This document shows, in pieces, positions 43,670 through 56,270 of a DNA stretch of 64,000 bases. The translations under genes and the position numbers were made by a program. Within the stretch, counting starts at the first letter, position 1. Each line of letters begins with the position of its first letter. The DNA lies in contig CM070554.1 of NCBI GenBank assembly GCA_036346405.1, positions 44,787,058 through 44,851,057 on the forward strand, read 5' to 3'. This stretch comes from Phyllostachys edulis. Lineage: Eukaryota; Streptophyta; Magnoliopsida; Poales; Poaceae. The notes beneath the pieces were generated by a model. It did no database searches, had not been told where the DNA came from, and saw only the letters and a list, made by a program, of their open reading frames with translations.

Positions 43670-44719
43670 CATTCTCAAGTTACATGCACCGTTACTCATA
43701 TGTAGATTACCAAAGATGCATGCACTGTCACTAGGAGCAAATATCACTTGATTATTACCAAGATTTATAGTCGCAAACATCAAACGATACATCGCTAGTT
43801 GAAATGGTGTAATTAGAGGACCTCGTATTTTCAAACTCTCCATGGATCCGATCCAAACATGCATGCGATTCGTGCTACATAAGTGGGTACTCCAAGCGAT
43901 GTTTTCTATTCAATAGCATTTGTTTGACCATTATGCATGATTGGTGCCACCGTGTTGGCTGACCAGGTTTACATCCGTACCCGTTCATCAATCGTATAAA
44001 AAAGGTCTCCCCTTCCTTTCCCTTTCCAGCTCAGGAAATGGTAAAAAGAGGGCGTGTTACACCGTTACGGCGTCACCAGAACATAACGCTTACGTAGTTT
44101 TCACTATGATTGATGTTCTTTTTGAAAAGGAAACATCGACTTAATGTGCAAATTCAAATAAAATACGACAAAAATTGCACAAATTCATGTTTGGCCTGGA
44201 TTCATATCATCTTACATTAGTTCAAACAGAGCTCTCAATTCAGATACATTGATCTTCGCAAAAAGAAATTTTGAGATACATTGAATTGCACCTTGAAACA
44301 GAAATAAGTCCCTTTCAGCTAGTTGCAAGGGAGTTTTTTCTTCCATGCTCCGTTACAAAGAAGTCAAGGGGCTAATATGCAATGAATCATTAGTAACCAC
44401 CAACATTTAAATAATTGCAAAACTCATTTTCCATTAGCTGTAAAATATTTACAAGGAGAGTGTCAAACCTAACAAGTGTGTGTGAATACAAGAAAAGGAA
44501 AAGGCAAGCATAGGAAAATTTCAGGCGGTTGGACCAAGTATAAGCAAAGTAACACGCCTATTTCAGCATTGGCGAGCTTTGCTTTCTTGCCTTCTTCCAA
44601 CTTGGAAAGTTCTACCTTGTACTACTTTCTGCAGGAGAGATTCGGGAGCAGAAACTCAGAGAAACATTGGAACCAAAAAAGGGCCATTCTTTTGCAGTTC
44701 TGGCTCGGGCAGGGAGGAG
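43670..44719. other. Intergenic DNA upstream of the receptor kinase
   Basis: A minus-strand open stretch at about 43670-43864 begins MHVWIGSMESLKIRGPLI and does not resemble a family that I know. The rest is AT-rich. The last 250 bp before the ATG at 44720 probably contains the promoter and 5' UTR. I see no convincing TATA box. Confidence 0.45.
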
Positions 44720-47700
44720 ATGATGAAGAGGCGGCTGTTCTTGCTGCTGTTCTTGTGCCTCGCTGGATCAAGGATCGCTTCTGCCGACACCAACCCCCAA
44801 GATGGTAAGGCTGCAAGCGTTTTTTTGGAGAAGTTTTGTCCTTCTTGGTTCTTGTAGTTTTGAGGGTAGGTGACAAAAAATTGCTTTATATATTTGCATG
44901 TAACTGGTTTGAGCTTTCAGGGTTTCCTTTTTCTTGTTCTTGATGCCCAATTGTAGTGGTGATATGGGGTCAGTTTTTTTAGGATGTCCAGCTACTTAAT
45001 TGGCTTGCGAGTTCAATTTTGGTACCATTTAGTGTTCAGATGGGCTAGGGATTGGAAATTTTGAGCTGTGATGTGCTGATTAATTTGTTTGGATGGAATT
45101 TTCATTTTCGGGAGGTAATTTATTGTGCTGATTAATTCCATCTCAAATGGCACCAAGGAAACAGGGCAGAGAGAAAAATATGCTTTCTTGTGTTCTTGAT
45201 GCCATAATTCAATTTATAGACCTCTTCTACGTCTTGTGTTCTGTTTGTCCAGACTTTCTTGTTCAGACAAAAGCAGCATGTCAAACTTTTTCGTACTCTG
45301 TATTCGGTTGAGTTATGATATATATATGCGCAAAGATGGTGTTTGTGAATCTTGCAGTTTCATGATGCCAGACACTATATTTTTTGCTAACTGATATTTT
45401 TCAGAATAATTTTTTATGGTATTTTCATTGAAAATTTGGCCTTTTTTAGTGTTACTGAAGCCTCTATGAGATATGAGCAATTTGCAGAAGATATTATTGC
45501 CGAGTCCAACCTAATCTCAATTAATGCATGTCACAATCTTTTAGTTAAATCATCATCCAAAAGTTGGTTAAAAAGTTGGTCTCCCTCCTCACCCTTACAG
45601 CGGCTGCTCTCAAATCCTTGATGAAGAAATGGACAAATGTGCCTTCTAGCTGGGGGAAATCCAACGATCCTTGTGGCGCGAAATGGGATGGAATTGTATG
45701 CAATGGCAACTCAAGGGTCACATCACTGTGAGTAGAGTTGATCTCAGCAATGTTAGGAGGTTTCCAAGATCCTGCTTTTGATTTCCCCTAACTCTCTTCA
45801 ACATCGCAGAAATCTATTCGGTATGGACATGAGAGGCACTCTGAGTGATGATATAGGAAGTCTGACTGAACTGACGGTCTTGTGAGTGCTACCATCACAG
45901 AACTTTGTTTTATGAAAACCATCCTACAATTCTCATAGCTTTTGAGTATTCCAAATTAGGTTCAATGCTGAGATAATTTATGCAATGGATGCCTCAATGC
46001 TTTTGCCTGTTTGATGATTACACAACAAAATAATATTAGAACCCTGAATCACTAACTGATGAATGCACTTCAGGGATCTATCCTCAAATAGCGGCCTTGG
46101 TGGCCCACTGACAGCTGCTATTGGGAAGTTGGTTCAGCTTAAAATGTTGTAAGTTGCAACAGTTTCCATTATACAAAGGAGGCAGTGTTCTACCTATGAA
46201 CTATACAATCTTCTGTTTCCACCTTAGTTACCGACTTACCATCTTCTGTGTAACTTGAATTATTTTGTAGAGTACTAATAGGTTGCAGTTTCAGCGGTAC
46301 TATTCCGAGCGAATTAGGCAACCTGTCACAACTCACATTCTTGTAAGATTATTGTTCTTCCTTTTAACAATTCAGAGTTTTGTTTGCAAGATGTCTCTGT
46401 CTGTTGGATCTCAATATGATTTCTTGATTCGATGTCCCTCCACAGCGCTCTGAACTCGAACAAATTCAACGGCAGCATCCCGCCCTCGTTGGGCAAGCTG
46501 TCCAAGGTTGAATGGCTAGACCTAGCTGATAACCAGTTGACGGGACCTCTCCCAAACTCCAGGGACCATGGAGCTGGATTGGACCAGCTACTTAAGGCAA
46601 AGCACTTGTGAGTGTCATAAGTAACATCAGTTTCTTATTAATCACATTTTATTACCCGGCTATCACTCATTCGTATGCTCTTCTGCTCTTTTTAGCCATC
46701 TCAACAAAAATATGCTGCAAGGTTCTATCCCAGAATATCTGTTCAACTCTAGCATGCACCTCGAGCATATGTAAGTTCAAAGATTTAGGTTTTTCCTCTT
46801 GTATCATTTGAAATGTAATTTATCTGACTATGATTTATTGTGTCCAGACTTCTGGACAGGAACAGGTTTAGTGGACCGATTCCGGCATCTGTTGGGGTAA
46901 TTCCAACACTTACAGTACTGTAAGTGTTCAGAGAACTTGCTCTAGAGTTGTTTTGGACAGTTAGGGTATTTGTAGCAAGCTGATTATCTTAATGTACTTT
47001 TGGAAAACAGCCGTTTAAATAACAATAGTTTCACGGGCCCAGTTCCAGCCATGAACAACCTGACTAACCTCCATGTTCTGTAAGTTGTCACGCCAACCAT
47101 TTCGAGAATCTTATTTAGTTGGGATAAGCACTGTTGTGTCACTTGTAACATTTTTTTCTTGAAAATCTCCAGAATGCTGTCAAATAACAATCTAAGTGGA
47201 CCGATGCCTAATTTGACCGGAATGACCGGGCTAAAAAATGTGTAAGAACTTAGTGCAATCTCAATCGGCATTGCCATACAAACTTGCTCTCTCACTATGA
47301 TTAACGTGTTATATGGCACTATCCACAGGGATCTCAGCAACAACAGCTTTGCGCCTTCTCAAGTTCCAAGCTGGTTTACAGAATTTCCCAAATTAATGAC
47401 CCTGTAAGTTATAGTGCTATCTGAATTCAGTGAAAAGGCAGTTTTAGAGCTGTACTTGATAATAAGCTCTTTCCTTTCACGGTGCAGTACAATGCAGTCA
47501 GTCAGGCTTTCCGGGCAACTGCCACAGAAGCTTTTCAGCTTGCCTGAGTTGCAACATGTGTAAGATAACAGAAAATCAATAGCATCTCTGTCTTATATTC
47601 TATGTTTTATTTTACCGACTTGTTAAAGCCTGAAACTACTTTCGCAGAATATTGAGTGATAATCAACTGAATGACACGCTTGACATGGGCAACAACATCA

Positions 47701-50101
47701 GTAAGTATCTAGATCTTGTCGATATCGGGAACAACAAAATTACCTCACTTACAGTGTACAACAGCTTGAAAGGCCAAATTCTCCGGTGCGTATCACTGCT
47801 CATTTCAGGACTTATTATGCATTACATTCTCTTCAAATCCTTACTCTCTATGCTTTCTTGCTGCTTTTTTTGGTTGTCAGGCTTGCAGGAAACCCACTCT
47901 GCAGTGGAGATTCTCTTCTGTCGGGCACGACGCCCTGCATGGGCTCGCTAACTGAACCTCCACCTGAGCTTCCTTCCCTTGGTGATGTCCACTGTGAAAA
48001 TCCTTTTGTTGAAACTATCGTGTTCAGAGCTCCTTCCTTCAGTGTGGACATGAAGTATCTTCTTCTGCTGAACGACAGCCTCTCGAGCAATCTGAGCCGC
48101 TGTACCCCGAACCAGCTAGCCTTGGTAACCTTGAATCGTGATGCGTACCTAAATGTGGATATCAGGGCATGCCCAGTAAACCAGAAGAGGTTCACCTACT
48201 CCCAGGTGCTGAACTGCTTCAATCTGACACTTCAGACTTACAAGCCACCGGAGAACTTTGGTCCTTACTATGTGAAGGCACATCATTACGCGTTCCACGA
48301 CAAAAGTAATTGATTCAGCTCTTCAGTGATGTTTTTTGATGCTACCAAATGGACTAGGGCTGACGCGTAGTTAATTGTGTTGCAGCTTCTCGAGCTGTTT
48401 TGATTGGTGTTGTGACCGGATCTGTTCTCCTGGTCGTCGGGCTTGCGCTGATCGGAGTTTACGCCGTGCGGCAAAAGAAGCGGGCTCAGAAGCTTGTCTC
48501 CCTCAACAATCCTTTTGGTAATGCACTGCAGCTCATAGTTTCAGTACGGGTTGCATCATCTCATGTTTCTTTACCTCCTTTTTTATCTGTCTGTTCGTAT
48601 TTTATCAGCATCATGGGGATCAATGGGGGAAGATATTGGTGAAGCACCAAAACTCAAGAGCGCTAGATGCTTCACACTGGAAGAACTCAAATTAAGCACC
48701 AACGACTTCCGAGAAATCAATGCAATTGGAGCAGGAGGGTATGGAACGGTAAGCAAACAATCCTTTGGAAGACTGAAGGTGCAGCATTTCTTTCTTCTCG
48801 TCTTTAGGACAGTTCTATAATCTTTTCGGTTACGATAAAACAGGTGTACCGAGGAAAACTTCGGGACGGGCAGCTCATAGCCATCAAGAGGTCCAAGCAA
48901 GGGTCCATGCAGGGTGGGCTTGAGTTCAAGACTGAAATCGAGCTCCTTTCAAGGGTTCATCACAAGAACTTGGTTGGGCTAGTTGGTTTCTGCTTCGAGA
49001 AGGGCGAAAGGATGCTTGTTTACGAGTTCATACCCAATGGAACTCTAAGTGAGGCCCTATATGGTATGTTCTTCCATCTCTGTGAAAAGTAACTTTCGGT
49101 TATACGAGGCGTGTGCCTTTTTGGCTTACTTCTGAAACCAAAAAGTACAAGTATTGTGCTGCAATTTCTGCAAATCACACATGATCTTTTCCTCATAATT
49201 ATCAGCCAGATTGATCACAATTGGTCACTGTAGGTATGAAAGGAGTACAATTGGACTGGAGTAGGAGACTTAAGATAGCTCTGGATTCAGCTAGAGGGCT
49301 AGCTTACCTCCATGACCATGCAAATCCTCCAATCATTCACAGAGATGTGAAGTCCACCAACATTCTCCTGGACGAGAAGATGACCGCGAAGGTCGCTGAT
49401 TTTGGGCTCTCATTGTTGGTATCAGACAGTGAGGAAGGCCAACTCTGCACAAACGTCAAGGGAACACTGGTAAGCTTCTTATAGCAACCATGGCATGCTT
49501 GCCATTCATTGAAACGTGAGTATATATTCATCATTTCAGTCCAAAATCTTAAAAACACTTGACATCAATGCAGGGCTACCTGGACCCAGAGTACTACATG
49601 ACGCAGCAGCTGACAGCGAAGAGCGATGTCTATAGCTTCGGTGTGGTACTGCTAGAGCTCATAATAGCCAAGCCACCGATATACGAGAAGAAGTACATTG
49701 TCCGCGAGGTGAAGATGGCATTAGACATGGAAGACCGCTTGTACTGTGGGCTGAAGGATGTGATGGACCCAGTTCTTCAGAAAATGGGGGACCTCCTCGG
49801 TCTCCCAAGGTTCTTGAAGCTGGCACTGCAATGTGTAGAAGAGGTAGCAGCTGAGCGGCCGTCGATGAACAGCATTGTAAGGGAGATCGAGGTGATAATG
49901 CAGGACAATGGGCTCACACCGGGATCGATGTCAACGAGCTCTTCGTTCAGCATCGACTCGAGAACAATGAAGGTCGCGCCAAAGTATCCACACTCCAACG
50001 CATCGACGTCGTCTATGACGTTTGATATGGATAGCAGGGCCTTTGAATACAGTGGGGTGTTCCCGTCTTCTCACGGCAGCTTGAAGAACACAAGCACATA
50101 G
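44720..50101 (+). CDS. LRR receptor-like protein kinase, class VIII-1 (HPCA1/At5g49760-like), 19 exons
   Basis: Exons: 44720-44804, 45601-45727, 45810-45881, 46074-46148, 46271-46342, 46446-46607, 46696-46770, 46848-46919, 47011-47079, 47173-47241, 47329-47403, 47488-47559, 47648-47785, 47881-48305, 48386-48517, 48609-48748, 48844-49063, 49234-49469, 49574-50101. They sum to 2844 nt, 947 residues plus stop, with no break and GT-AG borders throughout. The start gives a signal peptide (MMKRRLFLLLFLCLAGS). Next are an LRR N-terminal cap (DPCGAKWDGIVC), about ten LRRs mostly on 69-75-nt exons, a Cys-containing juxtamembrane region, a membrane helix near 533-558 and a Ser/Thr kinase: Gly loop 614-621, Lys635, HRD 729-731, DFG 749-751. 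All catalytic residues are present (RD kinase). It is a plasma-membrane receptor. Arabidopsis relatives include the peroxide sensor HPCA1, but the ligand here is unknown. Confidence 0.95.
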
Positions 50102-50560
50102 GAATGCAGAGGGGGCACTGGTCCAAGATGTACAGGATGGAATGTTTGTTACAGAATACCAGATTGTACAAACTGTGAAGAGACTACAGAGCTACATGTA
50201 TATAGGATTAAGGAGGATTGTACTCTACGTACACTGTACAGAGTTCATAAACTTGACTGTCTAGCTGTGTATTATGTAACTTCAATTTATTCAATGATAA
50301 AATTATCAACGCTATCTTTGCACAAGCCGTGTTGCCACAGCATACACATAGCACTGCTCTTACTAATAGGGTGGGGAAAAAACAGAAACTACTAAACGGT
50401 ATAGCGTTCTTAAAAACAACGGGATAGAGATAGGTCGCTCAATGGCGCCGCTTTAACACGCATCGTAAAGCACCTTCCCACTGAACTCCACCAATTCCCT
50501 ATTCTTCCGCGCATCAAATACTCTCGCTCTCTCCGCTCAGGCTTTCGGGAGCATGGAGGC
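50102..50560 (+). other. 3' UTR and short intergenic stretch downstream of the kinase
   Basis: The first 200 bp is AT-rich with possible polyadenylation signals (AATTTATTCAATGATAAAA near 50283). No gene follows before the copia insertion. GAGGC at 50556-50560 is the copia target-site duplication. Confidence 0.6.
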
Positions 50561-50832
50561 ATTTAATATTTGGATTCGTTTATGATTCGAATTTCTAATA
50601 TAAAAGTATCTGAAATATGCTATATTAGAGGATTAGTTTCCTACTTGGACTCTAAGTCTTTTTACCCTTTTATATACCTCTTGTAAGTTCGCACGGAGAG
50701 GGGCGTCTCATCAGAATCCTGCGTTTTATAATCGCCTCATATAGTGATCATCGCCGGTTGACGCCCGTGATTTTTTCCCGCAAAGGTTTTTCACGTAAAA
50801 ATTTGTGTCTCTTTTGTCTCTATTTTCTAATA
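50561..50832 (+). repeat. 5' LTR of the copia element
   Basis: It is paired with 55543-55818. Differences are scattered substitutions and a few 1-2-bp indels, so the insertion is not very recent. The LTR holds TTTTATATACC (near 50670-50680) as a possible TATA region. Confidence 0.88.
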
Positions 50833-50834
50833 AG

Positions 50835-50846
50835 TGGTATCAAAGC
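50835..50846 (+). other. Primer-binding site of the copia element
   Basis: TGGTATCAAAGC, 2 nt after the LTR, matches the initiator Met tRNA site with one change (TCAAAGC for TCAGAGC). Confidence 0.85.
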
Positions 50847-51460
50847 ACACAGTTTTAGGATTTAGAGGAGAGATATGACACACCAGAATTTTTTTTTTAT
50901 CAGATCGGATCCGCCGCCGTCTCCACGTCGCGTCTCCGCCTCGATCGGCGTCGTTGCGAGGCTTCATCACGCAGGGCATCTACATCCCGCTTCGCTTCCG
51001 CCTCGGTCCAAGCATCCGCTCCCGAAGCGTTCGGTCCGTGCGATCTGTACGCAGCGTAAGCAGCGGTCTTCGGTCCTCCTGTTCGCTTCACAAGACCGCA
51101 AAAAGCAGCGCCAGCAAACGCTGTTTTTGGGTTTCGGCGCTCGTCCACAGCGACCGATTGAAGACAGGAGACCCAATTCTTTATTCTATCACCACGGCAA
51201 GCTTCCGCCATGTTGTTGATTCACGTGGAGCAACCAGGTCCAAGAAATTCCTTTCTTTATTTAATATATAACGTCTCTCCAGAAGCTTTCTTGTTGAACG
51301 TGGAGTGAATCAATTTCGGCAATTTTGCTTCGGCCACCCAAATAAGTGTATCAGGAGGTTAAAGATCTTTGATTCGTGTACACAGAATGTGTACCAAGAG
51401 GTCGTAATTTTTATTAGGTTTACACGAATCAGTACCAACAATTTTTAGGATTTATTCCTC

Positions 51461-52410
51461 ATGGCGATTTTGAAGTATGATCTTCCACTCCTGGGTCAAG
51501 ACATAAGGTTCTCGCTGTGGCAAGTCAAGATGATGGTTGTGTTGGCACAGATGGATTTGGATGATGCGTTGGAAGGGTTTGAGAAACAACCTATCGCATG
51601 GACTGCAGATGAGAAGCGTAAAGACCGTAAGACTTTATCTCAGATTCACCTTCATCTATCAAATAATATTTTACAGGAGGTTTTGAAGGAGAAGACAATT
51701 TCGCGCATTATGGTCAAGTTTGGAACAAATTTGCATAACAAAAGATCTCACCAGCAAGATGCATCTCAAGCAGAAGTTGTACTCTCACAAATTACAAGAA
51801 GGAGGATTCGTGCTTGATCCATCTTTCGTTGTTTAAGGAGATCGTTTCCGACCTAGAGTTGATGGAGGTAAAATATGATGATGAGGATTTGGGTCTTATT
51901 CTTTTGTGTTCCCTGCCTAGTTCTTTTTCAAATTTCAGAGATACCATATTATATAGTAGAGATACTCTCACTCTTCATGAAGTTTATGAAGCTTTGCATG
52001 CTAAGGAGAAGATGGAACAGATGATACCTTCTGAAAATTCAAGTCCAAAAGGAGAAGGCTTGTTTGTTCGTGGCAGGCAAAAGGAGAAGAACTCAAACAA
52101 TGGATCTCAAGGCAAAAGTTCGAACGGCTACAAGAACCGGTCGAAATCCAGAGGCAAGTACAAGTCGTGCAAATATTGCAAGAAAAGTGGGCACGATATC
52201 TCTGAATGCTGGAAGCTGCAAAATAAAGAAAAGAGAACTAGCAATTATAAGCCAAAAGGTAAACCAGATGATGAAGATAATGCCTCTCTTACTGCTGATG
52301 ATAGTTTTGATGGAGGAGTTCTTGTTGCTTTTGCTGGATATGCTACCAATGATGAATGGATTCTTGATTCTGCCTGTACCTTTCATATGTGTCCTAATAG
52401 GGACTGGTTT
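51461..52410 (+). pseudogene. Copia gag and protease
   Basis: The ATG at 51461 (MAILKYDLPLL) opens a copia gag. A frameshift near 51800 moves the reading to the frame at 51814, which includes a CCHC knuckle (CKYCKKSGHDISEC, 52168-52209). The protease active-site region WILDSACTFHM follows at about 52357-52390. Here the usual Gly after Asp-Ser is Ala, which would probably impair the enzyme. Confidence 0.88.
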
Positions 52411-53530
52411 GCCACCTATGAACCTGTTGAAGGTGGTACTGTGTTGATGAGTGATAACTCATCTTGTAAGGTTGCAGGAATTGGTTCAATTCAAATCAAG
52501 ATATTTGATGGCATTGTCAGAACTTTGACAGATGTGAGGCACATTCCAGATTTGAAAAGAAACCTCATCTCTTTAAGTACTCTTGATGGTAAAGGGTACA
52601 AGTATTCTGGTGAAGGTGGAGTTTTGAAGGTATCAAAAGGCTCTCTTGTTGTGATGAAAGCGATATTAAATCGCTAACTGCACCATCTGCGAGGTACTAC
52701 AATATTAGGTAATGTTGCTGTAATTTCAAGTTCATTATCTGATTCTGATGCTACTAATCTTTGGCATATACGCCTTGGGCATATGAGTGAAATTGGTTTG
52801 GCAGAATTGAGCAAGAGAGGACTTCTTGATGGACATAGCATCGGCAAGCTGAAATTTTGTGAGCATTGTTTGTTTGGCAAACACAAGAAGGTGAGGTTCA
52901 ATACCTCAGTTCATACCACAGAAGGTATTTTGGATTATGTGCATTCTGATTTATGGGGGCCATCTCGAAAGACATCTCTAGGAGGTGCTCGTTATATGTT
53001 AACAATTATTGATGATTACTCTAGAAGAGTGTGGCCTTATTTTTTGAAGCATAAATCAGAAGCATTTTCAGCATTTAAAGAGTGGAAGACTATGGTTGAA
53101 AGGCAAACTGAAAAGAAGGTAAAGAAACTTCAGACCGATAATGGGATGGGATTCATTCGATGAATTTGAATCATATTGCAAGACTGAAGGTATTGTTAGG
53201 CACTACACCGTTCCTGGTACTCCTCAACAAAACGGTGTAGCTGAGCGTATGAACAGGACTATCATTTCAGGCCTGTTGTATGTTGTCAAATGCGAGTTTG
53301 CATAGACGTTTTTGGTGAAGCCGCTTCCTTTCGCTGCTACCTTATTAATCGGTCACCCTCTCTTGCAATTGAAAAGAAAACTCCAATTAAGGTATGGTCG
53401 GTTCCCCAAAAAATTATTCAAATTGAGAGTTTTTGGTCAGATCGCTTATGCTCATGTTGATAATGGAAAATTAGAGCCTAGAGTAGTTAAGTGCATCTTT
53501 CTTGGTTATAAATCTGGTGTTAAATGATAT
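52411..53530 (+). pseudogene. Copia GAG-pre-integrase and integrase
   Basis: The N-terminal zinc module is LWHIRLGH...CEHCLFGK (about 52760-52875). The core retains HSDLWGP and TIIDDYSRRVW, with core Asp residues. A stop at 52675, a frameshift at about 53160 just before the region carrying the catalytic Glu, and a TGA at about 53525 disable it. The C-terminal VVKCIFLGYKSGVK marks the end of the integrase region. Confidence 0.87.
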
Positions 53531-55432
53531 AAGTTGTGGAATCCTGAAACAAGGAAGGTTGTGATTAGCAGAAACGTTGTCTTTAATGAATCTGCTATGC
53601 TTCATGATAAACTGCCCACTAATGTTCCTGTTGAGAGTGAGCAGAATTCAAGTGTTCAGGTAGACCATTTTGTTGGTTCAAATGACACATCAGATAAGGA
53701 AAATATTGTTGTTCATGATGCACCTATTGTTGATGATACTCCTATTGTTGAGCATCCACCACAACGGTCTATTGAAGTTGATAGGCCTAAGAGGGAGATT
53801 AATCCACCCAAGAGGTTGATTGAAGAATCTAATATTGTTGCTTATGCTTTGAGTGTGGCAGAATAAATTGAAGGTAATTCAGAACCTTCATCATACTTTG
53901 AGGCTATTAACTTCACTGATTGTAATAAGTGGATAACTGCCATGCATGATGAAATGGAGTCACTTGAAAAGAATGGCACTTGGGAATTAGTGAAATTGCC
54001 AAAGGAGAAGAAGTCTGTTCATTGCAAGTGGATTTTCAAAAGAAAGGAAGGTATTTCTTCTACTGAACCAGCAAGGTATAAAGCAAGATTGGTTGCTAAA
54101 GGTTATAGTCAGATTCCAAGTATTGATTTTAATGATGTCTTTTCTCCAGTTGTGAAGCATAGTTCTATTCGCACTTTACTCATTATTGTTGCCATGCGTG
54201 ATTATGAACTTGAACAATTAGATGTTAAAACTGCGTTCTTACATGGAGAGTTGGAAGAAGACATTTATATGGACCAACCTGAGGGTTTTGTTACTCCTGG
54301 AAAAGAACACCTTATTTGTAGATTAAAGAAATATTTTTATGGTTTGAAGCAATCTCCTAGGCAATGGTACAAGAGATTTGACTCCTTTATGCTCTCTCAT
54401 GACTTTAAGCGGTCTGATTATGATAGCTGTGTTTATTTAAAGAATGTTAATGGTTCAGCTATTTATTTACTTCTCTATGTTGATGATATGTTGATTGCTG
54501 CAAAAAATAAGTCAGAACTAGCAAAACTGAAAGCACAATTGAGTAATGAATTTGAGATGAAGGACTTAGGTGCAGCAAAGAAAATTCTTGGCATAGAGAT
54601 TATTAGAGAGAGACAATCTGGCAAGTTATACCTTAATCAAAAAGGTTATATTGAGAAAGTTCTTCGTCGTTTTAATATGCATGATGCAAAACCAGTGAGT
54701 ACTCCATTAGCTTCTCATTTCAGATTATCTTCAGCCTTATGTCCTGAGTCAAATTATGAGTACATGTCTAGAGTTCCATATTCTAGTGCAGTTGGTTCTC
54801 TTATGTATGCCATGGTTTGTTCTCGTCCTGATCTATCTCATGCATTGAGTGTTGTCAGTAGATACATGGCTAATCCTGGAAAAGAGCATTGGAAAGCAGT
54901 TCAGTGGATTTTCAGATATTTGCGTAGCACTTCTAATGCTTGTTTGTAGTTTGGGAATTCTAGAGATGAACTTGTTGGTTATGTTGACTTTGATTATGCT
55001 GGTGATTTGGACAAAAGGAGGTCTCTAACAGGTTATATTTTCACCATTGGTGGTTGTGCTGTTAGTTGGAAGGCAAGTTTGCAAGCTACTGTTGCCTTAT
55101 CAACCACTGAAGCAGAATATATGGCTATTTCTGAAGCTTGTAAAAAAGCTATTTGGTTGAGAGGTTTGTACACTGAGCTTTGTAGGGATAATTCTTGCAC
55201 TACTATATTTTGTGATAGTCAGAGTGCTATATGCCTTACAAAGGATCAAATGTTCCACGAGAGAACAAAGCACATTGATGTGAGATATCACTTTATTCGA
55301 GGTGTTATTGCTCAAGGTGATGTCAAGGTGTGCAAGATAAGTACTCATGATAATCTTGCTGATATGATGACAAAGTCAGTTCCTGTTACTAAGTTTGAGC
55401 TTTGCTCAAGCTTAGTTGGTGTTAAAGTTTAG
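53531..55432 (+). pseudogene. Copia reverse transcriptase and RNase H
   Basis: A linker (53534-53866) leads to RT with YKARLVAKGYSQ, QLDVKTAFLHGEL, the catalytic YVDDMLIA (near 54475) and LGIEI. RNase H follows with STTEAEYMA and DSQSAICL. The stops are at about 53863 and 54947 only, so most of the domain is open in one frame. Confidence 0.92.
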
Positions 55433-55542
55433 TCCTAGTGACTAGTTGGCGCACGGTGATTTTTTATCTTATTGGGGAATCATTTGGTGATTGATGATTC
55501 TTTATTTTGCTACAAGAGGAAATTCGTCTCAAGGTGGAGATT

Positions 55543-55818
55543 ATTAATGTTTGGATCCGTATGTGATCCGAATTTCTAATATAGAAGTATCTGGAATATG
55601 CCATATTAGAGGATTAGTTTCCTACTTGGACTCTAAGTCCTTTTACCCCTTTATATACCTCTTGTAAGCCGCACGAGAGAGGGACGCCTCATTGTAATCC
55701 CTTGTGTTTTGTAATCGCTCCTCATATAGTGATCATCGCCGGTTGGCGCCCGTGGTTTTTTCCCGCAAGGGTTTTACACGTAAAAATTCGTGTCTTCTTT
55801 GTCCCTATTTTTCTAACA
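55543..55818 (+). repeat. 3' LTR of the copia element
   Basis: It begins near TTAATGTTTGGATCC, preceded by the purine tract, and ends TTTTTCTAACA. GAGGC follows. It retains the canonical TG...CA that the 5' copy has lost. Confidence 0.88.
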
Positions 55819-55823
55819 GAGGC

Positions 55824-56270
55824 TGTAATCCATGATGACTAAGCCGAGAGACATAGGTGATGTGGAACACTAAGAGGAGTGTTGTGTAATAGTCCTCGCG
55901 GCGCCCCCTCGCTGCTTCCGCACGTGGTGCTATTGTCTCCAAGCTCAAAATTTGGGCACCACTGTTGCCGCTTCCTAGCTGGGTATGGGTGTCAGCAAGG
56001 ATTTCAGCTTGGCAGGGGATTTGGGTGAAGTCTGTTAGATATGCCTTTGGTATAAGGTGTTCTTTGTATATTTACTTACACTTGTAATATATATATTTTG
56101 TCATTTGACCTATTAGAATAGATCAAGGAGCCACACCTCGTGGCCGTGCTGCCAGCCAGTGCCTCCCTCCTTCAGGAACCCGCTGCTGACGCCGGTGGAT
56201 GGCTAGATCCCGACGCCTCTCGCCTTCTTCAACCCACTGCCCCTAAGAGCCGCCGCCCCTAAGTTAATCT
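55824..56270. other. Short intergenic region and possible start of a second copia
   Basis: At 56036 TGTTAGATATGCC resembles a copia LTR start, followed by AT-rich then CT-rich leader sequence. No partner LTR is in the window, so this boundary is a guess. No gene is seen at 55824-56035. Confidence 0.35.

Larger units (their letters stand above)
50561..55818 (+). mobile_element. Ty1/copia LTR retrotransposon (complete, defective)
   Basis: LTRs of about 275 bp (50561-50832, 55543-55818) flank gag, protease, integrase, RT and RNase H in copia order on the plus strand. The target-site duplication GAGGC is perfect (50556-50560, 55819-55823). A primer site TGGTATCAAAGC is at 50835 and a purine tract AAGGTGGAGA is at 55531. 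The 5' LTR termini are mutated (TATTTGG and CTAATA versus TGTTTGG and CTAACA in the 3' LTR). Stops and frameshifts break the single polyprotein into several pieces. Confidence 0.93.
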
